From: Actinomyces sp. HPA0247
GTDB taxonomy: Bacteria; Actinomycetota; Actinomycetes; Actinomycetales; Actinomycetaceae
Assembly (NCBI GenBank): GCA_000411415.1
Contig: KE150452.1
Location: 98,069 to 162,068 of the forward strand
Direction: 5' to 3'
Length of the DNA: 64,000 bases
How positions within the stretch are numbered: position 1 is the stretch's first letter; every line of letters begins with the position of its first letter. The notes under the pieces were generated by a model, which did no database searches, was not told the DNA's origin, and saw only the letters and a list, made by a program, of their open reading frames with translations. Made by a program: the position numbers and the translations under genes. This document shows, piece after piece, positions 16,226 through 25,807 of the stretch.

Positions 16226-16971
16226 AGTCCGACGGCTCCGTACAGCGCAGTCAGTGCGTTGCCCTTGACGCGTCGAGTCGTCCCCTGCTTGAGATGGTCA
16301 AGCGTGATGGGGCCGAAGCCGGTGCGCACGAGCTCACGCACCGGGTATCCGACGGCCTCCATCATGCGGCGCACCAGGCGGTTACGACCCTCATGCACCA
16401 CAATCTCGACGGTCGTGATGTCGCCGTAGGTATCAACGATGCGGAAGGAATCAACCTTGATCGGACCATCCTCCAGCTCAATTCCGTTCATGAGGGCACG
16501 CTTGACGCCCGGCTTCACCTCGCCGTGCAAACGCGCCACGTAGGTCTTGCGAATCTCATAGGACGGGTGAGTCAGGCGATTAGCCAGCTCACCGTCGTTG
16601 GTCAGCAGGAGGAGGCCGGAGGTGTCGATGTCAAGGCGACCGACGTGGTACAGACGCTCCGGATAGTCAGCGATGAGGTCCGCGATCGTGGGACGGCCCT
16701 CCGGGTCACTCATCGTCGACACGGTGCCGATCGGCTTGTTGACCGCCAGGACGATGTGCTTGGTCTCGTCGAGGATCAGGCGCTCACCATCCACGTGAAT
16801 GACCTGCTTCGCGGGGTCGACACGCACGCCCTGGCTGCGCACAACGGTGCCGTCCACGCTCACGCGACCGTCGGCGATCATCTGTTCGGACGCACGCCTA
16901 GATGCGACGCCGGCCTGGGCGAGCACCTTCTGCAGGCGCACTCCACCCTCGGTGTAGGGGTTAGCCCTCAT
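16222..16971 (-). CDS. rluB: Ribosomal large-subunit pseudouridine synthase B
   Basis: A 249-residue RsuA/RluB-family enzyme. An N-terminal S4 RNA-binding domain (VRLQKVLAQAGVASRRASEQMI) is followed by the catalytic domain with GRLDIDTSGLLLLTNDGELANRLTHP, whose Asp is the nucleophile, then KTYVARLHG and EGRNRLVRRMMEAVGYPV. It modifies 23S rRNA near the peptidyl-transferase centre. The ATG overlaps the scpB stop (ATGA) and its own stop overlaps tyrA. Confidence 0.95.
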   Translation of the reverse strand: MRANPYTEGGVRLQKVLAQAGVASRRASEQMIADGRVSVDGTVVRSQGVRVDPAKQVIHVDGERLILDETKHIVLAVNKPIGTVSTMSDPEGRPTIADLIADYPERLYHVGRLDIDTSGLLLLTNDGELANRLTHPSYEIRKTYVARLHGEVKPGVKRALMNGIELEDGPIKVDSFRIVDTYGDITTVEIVVHEGRNRLVRRMMEAVGYPVRELVRTGFGPITLDHLKQGTTRRVKGNALTALYGAVGL

Positions 16972-17528
16972 AGTTCTTCCTCCAATTCATCCAGCGCGTC
17001 GGCGTCTGGCAGGTAGGGTGCCAACGGTACCAGCTCCGACAGGCTCGTTAATCCCATTTTCTCAAGAAATTCGCCGGTCGTCCCGTACAGGCGCGCACCG
17101 GAGGGTGTCAGCCCCGTCTCTTCTACAAGGCCTCGAGCCATGAGGGTGCGTACGACACCATCCACGTTGACGCCGCGGATACGGGAGATACGAGTCCGTG
17201 AAATGGGCTGGCGGTAGGCAATGACGGCCAACGTTTCCAGGGCGGCCTGCGACAGGCGGGCGTGAGACGATCCGACGACGAAGCGGCCGACGACGTCGGC
17301 GTATGCGCGAGCGGAATAGATGCGCCAGCCACCCGCCACCTCGCGTAGCTCAAAACCGCGCGGGCGATCCTGCCCCTCGCCCAGGTACTCAGAGGCAAGC
17401 GCGCGCAGTTCGGCCTCAATATCGTCAGCACTGACGCCGAGGACGTCGGCGAGCTCGGATGCGTCAACCGGCTCCGATGCCACCATGAGGATTGCCTCGA
17501 TGGGGCCGCGCAGCAAGTGCTCACTCAT
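16968..17528 (-). CDS. scpB: Segregation and condensation protein B
   Basis: A 186-residue kleisin-associated winged-helix protein of the SMC-ScpAB condensin. Recognisable segments are EAILMVASEPVDASELADVLG and the core ALETLAVIAYRQPISRTRISRIRGVNVDGVVRTLMARGLVEETG. It starts at ATG 17528, overlapping the end of scpA by eight bases, and ends inside the rluB start codon, so stoichiometric translation is likely. Confidence 0.96.
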   Translation of the reverse strand: MSEHLLRGPIEAILMVASEPVDASELADVLGVSADDIEAELRALASEYLGEGQDRPRGFELREVAGGWRIYSARAYADVVGRFVVGSSHARLSQAALETLAVIAYRQPISRTRISRIRGVNVDGVVRTLMARGLVEETGLTPSGARLYGTTGEFLEKMGLTSLSELVPLAPYLPDADALDELEEEL

Positions 17529-18399
17529 CAGCGTTATCTCCTTCGCCGTCAGATCGTATGGCGCTGTTCAACGAGGCCCGGGCAGGATCTTCGTCGCCCG
17601 CTCCCGAGTAGTCATCCACGTCGATATCGATGCGGCCCTGTGTGCCAGTCCAGTGAATCGTGAGCGCCCCGAGCGCGTTCTCCTGATCGAACTCGACGGC
17701 GCCTCGCCGATAGAGCTCAAGCAGGGCGAGGAAACGCGAAACGACCACGGCACGCGTGGCAGCATCCTCAACGAGTTCATGGAAGGTCATAGAACCCGCT
17801 TGCGCGAGCATCGCACTGACGAGGAGTGCCTGCTCGCGCACGGGCACAACGGGATCATGCAAGTGAGTGACCTGCACCGTCGGCGTTGCGGCAGATAACG
17901 CATCGGCGGCGAGACGAGCGAGGTCCTCGGGCGTTGTCAACCAACGCAGCTCGGGAAGAAGCGTTGCGAAATGCGCCTCCAGGGGCACATCCCTGGCGAC
18001 GTACGAGCTGTACTCCCCCATCCGCTGATCAAGGTATTTCGCTGCTTCCTTGAACGCGCGATACTGAAGGAGCCGGGAGAAGAGCAGATCACGGGCCTCC
18101 AGATCGGCCAGCGAGGTATTCTCCTCCTCGTCGATAACCGGCAGCAGGTGAGACGCCTTCATGTCGAGCAGTGTCGCTGCCACAACCAGGAACTCCGTCG
18201 TACGAGATAAGTCCGGAGACGCCTGCATGAAAGCGATGAACTCGTCGGTCACCTGGGCGAGTGCAACCTCCGTGATGTCAAGTTTTTTGCGGGCGATCAG
18301 CGACAGGAGAAGATCGAAGGGGCCTTCAAAAACCGGGAGCGAGACCGCGAAAAGGTCAAACTCCCCCTGGACCTCGAGACTCTCAGGCCGCGTCACCAC
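17521..18399 (-). CDS. scpA: Segregation and condensation protein A (kleisin)
   Basis: About 292 residues. The N-terminal SMC-binding helix region is VFEGPFDLLLSLIARKKLDITEVALAQVTDEFIAFM, followed by the linker and a C-terminal winged-helix domain (TFHELVEDAATRAVVVSRFLALLELYRRGAVEFDQ). Tandem GTG codons at 18399 and 18396, both overlapping the end of parA, are the likely start; I chose the first. The family bridges SMC heads and binds ScpB in chromosome compaction. An acidic C-terminal tail follows the core. Confidence 0.95.
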   Translation of the reverse strand: MVTRPESLEVQGEFDLFAVSLPVFEGPFDLLLSLIARKKLDITEVALAQVTDEFIAFMQASPDLSRTTEFLVVAATLLDMKASHLLPVIDEEENTSLADLEARDLLFSRLLQYRAFKEAAKYLDQRMGEYSSYVARDVPLEAHFATLLPELRWLTTPEDLARLAADALSAATPTVQVTHLHDPVVPVREQALLVSAMLAQAGSMTFHELVEDAATRAVVVSRFLALLELYRRGAVEFDQENALGALTIHWTGTQGRIDIDVDDYSGAGDEDPARASLNSAIRSDGEGDNADE

Positions 18400-19246
18400 G
18401 GGCAATGACTTCCCGCGCGAGTCGACGGTAGGCGTGTGCGCCCGCGTGGTTGGGAGCATAGGAGGTGATCGGCTCGGTCGCCACAGACGCGTCCGGGAAC
18501 TTGATGGTGCGGCCGATGCGCGTATCGAACACGAGGTCGCCGAATGCCTCCTGCAGGCGCTGGAGGACCTCACGCGAATGCAGCGTGCGCGAGTCAACCA
18601 TCGTGGCGACGATGCCGTCAATCTTGAGACGCGGATTGATGCGATCGCGCACCGTCTCGATGGTCTCGACGAGCAGCGCGACGCCACGCAGTGCAAAGAA
18701 CTCCGCCTCCACCGGGACGATCACTCCATGAGCCGCGGTCAGGGCATTGACCGCGAGCAAACCGAGGGACGGCTGACAGTCGATCAGAACCACATCGTAA
18801 TCGGCTTCGACATGCCGCAGAACGCGGGCCAGCGCGCTCTCGCGGGCCACCTCATTGACGAGCTGCACTTCAGCCGCGGACAGGTCAATGTTTGCTGGAA
18901 TGATGTCGAGGTTTTCCGTCGATGTGTGGCAGATCGTCGCCTTGACGTCCGCCTTCGGGTTCATGAGCAGCGTGTAGATCGTCTGCTCCATGTCGAGCGC
19001 ATTAATGCCCAGGCCGACGGAGGCGGCACCCTGGGGATCGAAGTCCACGATCAAGACCCGTCGACCGTACTCGGCCAGCGCGGCGCCCAAGTTGATAGTC
19101 GTCGTCGTCTTGCCGACGCCACCCTTCTGATTGCACATCGCGATCACGCGAGCGGGACCGTGCCCCGACAGCGGCGCGGGCACAGGGAAATCGACCGGCT
19201 CTTCGCGCAGGTCTGGCGTCAGCGTAGGATGCGAGTTCGTGGTCAC
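18383..19246 (-). CDS. parA: ParA-family ATPase linked to scpAB
   Basis: A 287-residue deviant Walker-type ATPase: CNQKGGVGKTTTTINLGAALAE (P-loop), VDFDPQGAASVGLG, and DYDVVLIDCQPSLGLLAVNAL. This is the scpAB-linked ParA of Actinobacteria (Rv1708 type), distinct from the parAB pair at the replication origin, and no parB is adjacent. GTG 19246 is the start. The tail overlaps scpA by 17 bases. Confidence 0.95.
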   Translation of the reverse strand: MTTNSHPTLTPDLREEPVDFPVPAPLSGHGPARVIAMCNQKGGVGKTTTTINLGAALAEYGRRVLIVDFDPQGAASVGLGINALDMEQTIYTLLMNPKADVKATICHTSTENLDIIPANIDLSAAEVQLVNEVARESALARVLRHVEADYDVVLIDCQPSLGLLAVNALTAAHGVIVPVEAEFFALRGVALLVETIETVRDRINPRLKIDGIVATMVDSRTLHSREVLQRLQEAFGDLVFDTRIGRTIKFPDASVATEPITSYAPNHAGAHAYRRLAREVIARGDAA

Positions 19247-19263
19247 GCCCCCATCCTAATTCA

Positions 19264-20211
19264 TCACCGCGCGGATGCATCGGTGCCACGCGCCCGCGGG
19301 TGCGACAGGGTGAAAACCTCACGCAGCGCTTGTGCGGTCACCTGGGTGTAGATCTGCGTCGTTGCGACCGACGCATGCCCGAGAAGCTCCTGAACCTCGC
19401 GTACGCTCGCGCCCCCCTCGAGCAGGTGCGTCGCGAACGAATGCCGCAACGTATGCGGAGAAACACGATCCCCCAGATCAGCGGCCTGAGCCGCGCGTCG
19501 GATAGCCGTCCATGCGCTCTGTCGCGACAGCGCACCACCGCGTGAGTTCAGAAAGAATGCCGTCTCTCCCCTGCCTCGTGCTGCCAAAGCCGGTCGAGCA
19601 CGCACCCCGTATGCGTGGAGCGCGTCGACGGCGAAAGAACCGACCGGAACGATCCTTTCTTTACGCCCTTTGCCGAACAGGCGCACAACGGGAACGTCGC
19701 CATCGAGATCGAGGTCATCCGCGCTCAGGGACACCGCTTCAGAGACGCGCGCCCCGGTTGCGTACAGCAGCTCGAGCAGCGCCGCGTCACGGAGGCCGAT
19801 CGGTGAATCGTCGGCGTGAGCAGCATCGAGCAGACGCCCGACCTCATCGATGGAGAGAGCCTTGGGCAGATGACGCCCCTGACGCGGGGCATGCAGCTGA
19901 GCGGCCGCGTCCGTCGCGACCACTCCTTCGGTCAGCGCGTACTTGTGCAGCCCGCGGATCGCAGCCGACGCACGTGCCACGGACGATGCGGCGGCAGGAG
20001 TTCCCGTGACCGCTCCAGATGCCAGACGCATCATGTAGTCCTCGATGTCGCGCACGCTGACGTCCCCAATATCAATTTTTCCGCGATCCTTCATGTCAAA
20101 CGCGTATCGGATGGCGTCCCGGCGATAGTTTGAAACTGTATGCGCGGATGCCCCCTTTTCAACGCGCAGATAATCCACCCAGTCGCGGACGAGAGCTTCC
20201 AGAGACGTCAT
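19264..20211 (-). CDS. xerD: Tyrosine recombinase XerD
   Basis: A 315-residue site-specific recombinase for chromosome dimer resolution at dif. The SAM-like N-terminal domain (VRDWVDYLRVEKGASAHTVSNYRRD) is followed by a catalytic domain with Arg in ATGARVSEAV, Lys in LFGKGRKERIVPVG, the HTLRHSFATHLLEGG motif, and HASVATTQIYTQV with the nucleophilic Tyr. I take ATG 20211 rather than the longer upstream frame, which has no family similarity. It is 17 bases upstream of parA and leads the block. Confidence 0.95.
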   Translation of the reverse strand: MTSLEALVRDWVDYLRVEKGASAHTVSNYRRDAIRYAFDMKDRGKIDIGDVSVRDIEDYMMRLASGAVTGTPAAASSVARASAAIRGLHKYALTEGVVATDAAAQLHAPRQGRHLPKALSIDEVGRLLDAAHADDSPIGLRDAALLELLYATGARVSEAVSLSADDLDLDGDVPVVRLFGKGRKERIVPVGSFAVDALHAYGVRARPALAARGRGETAFFLNSRGGALSRQSAWTAIRRAAQAADLGDRVSPHTLRHSFATHLLEGGASVREVQELLGHASVATTQIYTQVTAQALREVFTLSHPRARGTDASAR

Positions 20212-20338
20212 GGTGACAGGGTAAGCGACTGTGCAACATATGTGCGTGAGCGCTATCGGCATTCGCACATATTCGCTAGACTGTGACGCGGTAAACCATT
20301 TCCGCCCCAACGCTGGGGCCCAACACCTGGAGACCACC

Positions 20339-22423
20339 GTGTCACTTCACTGGGATCACATTGATGACGAAGCGGTCAAGACCGCTAAGCTCCTCGCCGC
20401 CGACGCCGTCGAGCAGGCAGGATCGGGCCACCCCGGTACTGCGATCTCGCTCGCCCCCGCCGCCTACCTCCTCTACAACAAGGTCATGAACGTCGATCCT
20501 GCCGACCCGCGCTGGATCGGACGCGACCGTTTCATCCTCTCGGCCGGCCACTCCTCGCTGACCCAGTACGTCCAGCTCTACCTCTCCGGCTTCGGTCTTG
20601 AACTCGACGACATCAAGACGCTGCGTACCGCCGGCTCCCTCACCCCCGGCCACCCCGAGTACGGCCACACCAAAGGCGTCGAGATCACCACCGGCCCCCT
20701 GGGCACCGGCATCGCGTCCGCCGTCGGCTTCGCCATGAACGCCCGCCGCCTCCACGGCCTGCTCGATCCCGAGACTCCGCTCGGTGAGTCCGTTTTCGAC
20801 CACAACGTCTACGTCATCGCCGGCGACGGCTGCTTCGAAGAGGGCGTCTCCGCCGAGGCCTCCTCCCTGGCAGGCACCCAGGAACTCGGCAACATCACTG
20901 TCATCTGGGACGACAACCACATCTCCATCGAGGACAACACCTCGATCGCCTTCACCGAGGATGTCCTGGCCCGCTACGAGGCCTACGGCTGGCACGTCCA
21001 GCGCGTCGACTGGCTCGGCGAGGACGGCTCCTACGAGGAGAACACGGCGGCTCTGAACGACGCACTCGAGGCCGCCAAGGCCGAAACAAAGAAGCCCTCG
21101 CTCATCGCGCTGCGCACCATCATTGGCTGGCCGACCCCCGGCAAGCAGAACACCGGTGGCATCCACGGCTCCAAGCTCGGCTCCGAGGCCCTGAAGGGCC
21201 TGAAGGAGGCCCTGGGCGCCGATCCCGAGAAGATGTTCGATGCCGATTCGGCAGTCGTGGACGAGGTTCGCGCCCGCGCCGCCGCTCGCGCAGCCGAGTA
21301 CCGCAAGGACTGGGACGCGCGCTTTGAGGCGTGGAAGGCCGCGCACCCCGAACAGGCCGCCCTGCTCGAGCGCCTCCTCGAACGCCGCCTGCCCGACGGC
21401 TGGGAGACCGCGCTGCCGACCTTCGAAGAGGGCAAGGCCATCGCGACCCGCGCCGCCTCCGGCCAGGTCCTCAACGCGATCGCCCCGGTGCTGCCCGAAC
21501 TGTGGGGCGGTTCCGCCGACCTCGCCGGTTCGAACAACACGTTCCTCAAGGGCGAGCCCTCGTTCCTGCCCGCGCACCGTTCCTCGTCGGCGTTCAGCGG
21601 CAACGAGTTCGGCCGTAACCTCCACTTCGGCGTGCGCGAATTCGCGATGGGCGCGGCCCTCAACGGCATCGCCGCCGACGGCTTCACCCGCGCGTACGGC
21701 GGCACGTTCTTCGTGTTCTCCGACTTCATGCGCGGCGCTGTGCGCCTCGCCGCCCTCATGGACCTGCCGGTCACCTACGTGTGGACCCACGACTCCATCG
21801 GCGTCGGCGAAGACGGCCCGACACACCAGCCGATCGAGCACCTCGCCTCCTACCGTGCGATCCCGAACTTCGCTGTCGTGCGTCCCGCTGACGCCGCTGA
21901 AACGGCCGCATCCTGGAAGGCCATCCTCGAGCAGTCCCACCCGGCAGCCATCGTCCTGTCGCGCCAGAACCTGCCCAACCCCGCACGCGGCGAAGGCACC
22001 GGCCTGGCCACCACCGAGGACCTCGCCCGCGGCGCCTACGTCCTGGCCGACACCGAGGGCACACCCGACGTGATCCTGCTGGCCTCCGGCTCCGAGGTTT
22101 CCGTCGCCCTTGAGGCACGCGAGGCCCTGGCAGCCGAGGGCGTGGCCGCCCGCGTCGTGTCCGTCCCCTGCCTCGACTGGTTCGAGGCCCAGGACCGCGA
22201 ATACCGCGACTCCGTCCTGCCCCCGTCGGTGCGCGCCCGCGTCTCTGTCGAGGCCGGCATCGCTCTGCCGTGGTACCGCTGGATCGGCGACGCCGGCCGC
22301 GCCGTCTCCATCGAGCACTTCGGCGCCTCCGCGCCGGGCGAACTCCTCTTCAAGGAGTATGGCATCGATGCCGAGCACGTGGCCGCCGCTGCGAAGGAAT
22401 CCATCGAGGCCGCTCGTTCGTGA
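20339..22423 (+). CDS. tkt: Transketolase
   Basis: A 694-residue thiamine-diphosphate enzyme of the non-oxidative pentose phosphate pathway. Visible motifs are [11 protein letters not shown], the TPP site [18 protein letters not shown], the pyrimidine domain [39 protein letters not shown], and the C-terminal domain. The GTG at 20339 is preceded by GGAG. Codon third positions are almost all C or G, as expected of a highly expressed gene. tal, usual after tkt in Actinobacteria, is absent; zwf follows after a terminator. Confidence 0.97.
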   Translation: MSLHWDHIDDEAVKTAKLLAADAVEQAGSGHPGTAISLAPAAYLLYNKVMNVDPADPRWIGRDRFILSAGHSSLTQYVQLYLSGFGLELDDIKTLRTAGSLTPGHPEYGHTKGVEITTGPLGTGIASAVGFAMNARRLHGLLDPETPLGESVFDHNVYVIAGDGCFEEGVSAEASSLAGTQELGNITVIWDDNHISIEDNTSIAFTEDVLARYEAYGWHVQRVDWLGEDGSYEENTAALNDALEAAKAETKKPSLIALRTIIGWPTPGKQNTGGIHGSKLGSEALKGLKEALGADPEKMFDADSAVVDEVRARAAARAAEYRKDWDARFEAWKAAHPEQAALLERLLERRLPDGWETALPTFEEGKAIATRAASGQVLNAIAPVLPELWGGSADLAGSNNTFLKGEPSFLPAHRSSSAFSGNEFGRNLHFGVREFAMGAALNGIAADGFTRAYGGTFFVFSDFMRGAVRLAALMDLPVTYVWTHDSIGVGEDGPTHQPIEHLASYRAIPNFAVVRPADAAETAASWKAILEQSHPAAIVLSRQNLPNPARGEGTGLATTEDLARGAYVLADTEGTPDVILLASGSEVSVALEAREALAAEGVAARVVSVPCLDWFEAQDREYRDSVLPPSVRARVSVEAGIALPWYRWIGDAGRAVSIEHFGASAPGELLFKEYGIDAEHVAAAAKESIEAARS

Positions 22424-22446
22424 CTTTTTAGTCAACTGAACTGAAC

Positions 22447-22486
22447 ATAGGGCTGCTGGCGCGCGAGGGCGTGCCAGCAGCCCTAT
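22447..22486 (+). terminator. Terminator after tkt
   Basis: A 14-bp stem ATAGGGCTGCTGGC (22447-22460) with its complement at 22473-22486, 12-base loop, followed by a short T-containing stretch. It separates tkt from zwf. Confidence 0.75.
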
Positions 22487-22589
22487 TCTCGTAAACATGT
22501 GTGGGTCCTCGGTCCCGCTGCGCTCACCCTAAGGATGACGCGTTCGGGCCCCGGCCTTGTCCCAACCCTTGAGCGAACGGAGACTACTC

Positions 22590-24116
22590 GTGACCAACGA
22601 GATCCCCACCCTGCGCGACCCCCAGGACCGCAGGCTTCCGCGTATCTCACCGCCCTGCGGCCTCGTCATCTTCGGTATCACCGGTGACCTCGCCCGCAAG
22701 AAGTTGCTCCCCGCGATCTACGATCTCGCCAACCGAGGTCTCCTCCACCCCGCGTTTTCTCTGACCGGCTTTGCGCGCCGCGACTGGAGCCCGCAGGATT
22801 TCGAGGAATACGTGCGCGCGTCCATCGAGGCGCACACCCGCACCGGATTTAACGAGGGCACGTGGAACCAGCTGCGCTCCGGACTGCGCTTCGTCTCCGG
22901 TACCTTCGACGATCCGGAAGCCTACCGTCGCCTCGCCGAGACCGTCGCCGAACTCGACCACTCACGCGGCACCGGCGGCAACCACGCCTTCTATCTGTCC
23001 ATTCCTCCGTCGTACTTCCCAGTCGTCGCCAAGCACCTGTCGGACACCGGCCTCAACAAGCGACAGGGTCGCGAATGGCGACGCGTCATCATCGAGAAGC
23101 CCTTCGGACACGACCTCGAGTCGGCACGCGAGCTTTCCGACGTGATCTCGCAGATCTTCGACGAGAAGGACGTCTTCCGCATCGACCACTACCTGGGCAA
23201 GGAAACCGTCCAGAACATCATGGCCATGCGCTTCGCGAACGCCATGTTCGAGCCTCTGTGGAAGGCAAACTACGTCGACTCCGTCCAGATCACGATGGCG
23301 GAGGACATCGGCATCGGCACGCGCGCTGGCTACTACGACGGCATCGGCGCAGCCCGCGACATCATTCAGAACCACCTGCTGCAGCTCATGGCGCTGACCG
23401 CCATGGAGGAACCCGTGCGCTTCACGCCCGAGGAAATCCGAGCCGAGAAGGAGAAAGTTCTCTCCGCAGTACGCCTGCCCGATGACCTAGCCATCGATAC
23501 CGCACGCGGCCAGTACGCGGGTGGTTGGCAAGGAGGAGACCGCGTACGCGGTTACCTCGAGGAGGACGGTATCCCCGCCGACTCGACAACCGAGACCTTT
23601 GCAGCGATCAAGCTTTTCGTCGACACACGCCGCTGGGCGGGCGTGCCCTTCTATCTGCGTGCAGGCAAGCGCCTCGGCAAGCGCGTCACCGAAATCGCGG
23701 TGATCTTCAAGCGCTCGGCACACGTGCCATTCGGCAGCTCGGCCCTCAGCGAATCCGCACAGAATGCGCTCGTTATCCGCGTCCAACCGGACGAAGGCCT
23801 GACCCTCAAGCTAGGCGCCAAGGTTCCGGGCACTTCGATGCAGGTGCGCGACGTCACCATGGACTTCGCCTACGGTCACGCGTTCACCGAGGACTCCCCC
23901 GAGGCGTACGAGCGGCTCATCCTTGACGCACTCGTCGGTTCCGCTCCCCTGTTCCCGCACCAGCACGAGGTCGAGGCCTCGTGGAAGATCCTCGACCCGA
24001 TCCTGTCCTTCTGGGAAACCCAGGGGCAGCCCGAGCCCTACACCCCCGGCACCTGGGGTCCCCAATCCGCGCACGACATGTTGGCCCGCGACGGCCGTTT
24101 CTGGAGGCTCCCGTGA
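22590..24116 (+). CDS. zwf: Glucose-6-phosphate 1-dehydrogenase
   Basis: A 508-residue NADP-linked enzyme, first step of the oxidative pentose phosphate pathway. The Rossmann fold opens IFGITGDLARKKLLPAIYDL. The catalytic motif is RIDHYLGKETVQN, and the C-terminal substrate region includes WAGVPFYLRAGKRLGKRVTEIAV. The start is GTG 22590 with GGAG eight bases upstream; a longer frame to 22557 is less likely. Its stop overlaps the opcA start by four bases, making a zwf-opcA-pgl operon. Confidence 0.97.
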   Translation: MTNEIPTLRDPQDRRLPRISPPCGLVIFGITGDLARKKLLPAIYDLANRGLLHPAFSLTGFARRDWSPQDFEEYVRASIEAHTRTGFNEGTWNQLRSGLRFVSGTFDDPEAYRRLAETVAELDHSRGTGGNHAFYLSIPPSYFPVVAKHLSDTGLNKRQGREWRRVIIEKPFGHDLESARELSDVISQIFDEKDVFRIDHYLGKETVQNIMAMRFANAMFEPLWKANYVDSVQITMAEDIGIGTRAGYYDGIGAARDIIQNHLLQLMALTAMEEPVRFTPEEIRAEKEKVLSAVRLPDDLAIDTARGQYAGGWQGGDRVRGYLEEDGIPADSTTETFAAIKLFVDTRRWAGVPFYLRAGKRLGKRVTEIAVIFKRSAHVPFGSSALSESAQNALVIRVQPDEGLTLKLGAKVPGTSMQVRDVTMDFAYGHAFTEDSPEAYERLILDALVGSAPLFPHQHEVEASWKILDPILSFWETQGQPEPYTPGTWGPQSAHDMLARDGRFWRLP

Positions 24117-25054
24117 TCATCACCCTGAAGAACACCACGTCCGCCGAGGTCGCATCCCGCATCGTCGAGCTGCGTGACGAGCGCGGATCGGCCGCCCTCA
24201 GCCGCGTCCTCACGCTGCTCATCTGCGTGCCCGACCTGATCGATGTCGACAACGCGATCGATGTATCCGACGCGGTCTCGCGCGAGCACCCCTGCCGCGT
24301 GATCGTCATCGTCGAGCCCGAGTCCACCGAAGGAACCGCACGCCTCAACGCTCAGATTCGCGTCGGCGACGCGGCGGGATTGTCCGACATCATCATCCTG
24401 GAACCGCGCGGCGAGGCAGCATCGAACATTGACTCGCTCGTCATGCCACTGCTCCAGTCGGACACTCCTGTCGTCACCTACTGGCCGGTGGCTCCGCCGC
24501 AAAATCCTGGTACGCACCCACTCGGCCGCCTCGCGGTCAAGCGCATCACCGATTCGCGTGCGACCGAATGCCCGATGGCGACGCTGTCCGCGCTGTCGGC
24601 CGTCTACACCCCCGGCGACATCGATCTCGCGTGGGCCGGTGTGACGCTGTGGCGTGCGCTGCTAGCCGCCATCGCCGAAGACTTTGATCGCCTGCCGTCC
24701 TCGATCCGCGTCGCGGGTAACGCGACGCACCCCTCGCCGTTCCTCGTTGCCGCGTGGCTGCACCACCAGCTGGGCGTACCCGTCGAGCGCGTCGTCGATC
24801 CCGGAGCCCTCACGATCACAGACATCACGTTCTTCTTTGATGATGGCTCGACTGTGTCCCTGTCGCGCAGCGCCTCCTCCTCGGTGGCATGCCTCTCACG
24901 CCCGGGCCTCGAGGATCGAAGCGTCAACCTGGCACGCCGCTCCGTTCAGGACTCGCTCATGGAAGACCTGCGCCGTCTCGATCCGGACGTCTACTACGGA
25001 GAGCTCCTCACCGAGGAGCTGCCGCGGCTAGCTCTGTCCTCTGAAGGCGAGTGA
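24113..25054 (+). CDS. opcA: Glucose-6-phosphate dehydrogenase assembly protein OpcA
   Basis: A 313-residue OpcA homologue, which promotes zwf oligomerisation and activity. Family landmarks are RVLTLLICVPDLIDVDNAIDVS, HPCRVIVIVE, DTPVVTYWPVAPP and the ITDSRATECP segment, followed by WAGVTLWRALLAAIAEDFDRLPSS. The GTG overlaps the zwf stop (GTGA), indicating translational coupling to its partner. Its own TGA is followed one base later by pgl. Confidence 0.93.
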   Translation: MIITLKNTTSAEVASRIVELRDERGSAALSRVLTLLICVPDLIDVDNAIDVSDAVSREHPCRVIVIVEPESTEGTARLNAQIRVGDAAGLSDIIILEPRGEAASNIDSLVMPLLQSDTPVVTYWPVAPPQNPGTHPLGRLAVKRITDSRATECPMATLSALSAVYTPGDIDLAWAGVTLWRALLAAIAEDFDRLPSSIRVAGNATHPSPFLVAAWLHHQLGVPVERVVDPGALTITDITFFFDDGSTVSLSRSASSSVACLSRPGLEDRSVNLARRSVQDSLMEDLRRLDPDVYYGELLTEELPRLALSSEGE

Positions 25055-25055
25055 C

Positions 25056-25799
25056 ATGGTTTCTGTTCACACGCTCGAGGTTTTTCCAACTATCGACGAG
25101 CTGAATGCGGCCGTCGGTCGCGCATTTTTCGCCCGTCTGCGCCAGCTCATTGACGAGGCCGACACCGACGTGCGGGTCAACGTTGCCATTTCCGGCGGAG
25201 CTATCACCACGTCCCTTCTCCCCTCGCTGGCACCGCATGTCGATGAGGTTGACTGGTCGCGCATTCGCGTATGGCTGGTCGATGAGCGCTACGTTGCGGC
25301 CGGGGATGCGGACCGTAACGACGAGCAGGCCTGGGAAGGATTCTTTCACGCGGCCACCGGCGTGGACCTCGTGCGTATGCCGACCGCCGACACGTGTGCA
25401 CCCGGCGCTGGTTCTCTCGACAATGCAACCGCGGCGTTTACCCAGACCTGGCGCTCACTCATGGGCGATCATTCCTTCGATATTGCGCTGATCGGAATGG
25501 GTCCCGACGGGCACATTTGCTCCCTCTTCCCGGGACGCGTCGACATGGACGAGGCCTCCCCCATCCTGGCGATACGCAACTCGCCCAAGCCCCCGCCTGA
25601 GCGCATCACGGTGTCGATGCCCGTTATGCGCGCGTGTGGTGAGGTATGGCTGACGACCGCCGGTGCAGCAAAGGCCGACGCCCTCGGCCGCGCGTTGTCC
25701 GGCGCATCGCCCCTCGACCTACCCGTCGCAGGGATCCTCTCCCCGACGACGCACGTTTACCTCGACGAGGCGGCTGCCTCTGGCATCAAACTGGCGTAA
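25056..25799 (+). CDS. pgl: 6-phosphogluconolactonase
   Basis: A 247-residue DevB-type lactonase hydrolysing 6-phosphogluconolactone. Motifs are NVAISGGAITTSLLPSL, IRVWLVDERYVAAGDADRND and the active-site IGMGPDGHICSLFPG with the catalytic His. It closes the zwf-opcA-pgl operon. The gene ends eight bases from a convergent membrane-protein gene with no terminator between them, so transcripts may overlap. gnd is not in the window. Confidence 0.96.
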   Translation: MVSVHTLEVFPTIDELNAAVGRAFFARLRQLIDEADTDVRVNVAISGGAITTSLLPSLAPHVDEVDWSRIRVWLVDERYVAAGDADRNDEQAWEGFFHAATGVDLVRMPTADTCAPGAGSLDNATAAFTQTWRSLMGDHSFDIALIGMGPDGHICSLFPGRVDMDEASPILAIRNSPKPPPERITVSMPVMRACGEVWLTTAGAAKADALGRALSGASPLDLPVAGILSPTTHVYLDEAAASGIKLA

Positions 25800-25807
25800 C
25801 GACGGGC

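Noticed and set aside
19264-20211. XerD-like gene as a phage or integron integrase
   Set aside because: It lies in the conserved xerD-parA-scpAB block and no phage genes or att repeats are near.
20342-22498. Minus-strand open frame of 718 codons opposite tkt
   Set aside because: Antisense shadow of transketolase, whose motifs and codon use are unmistakable.
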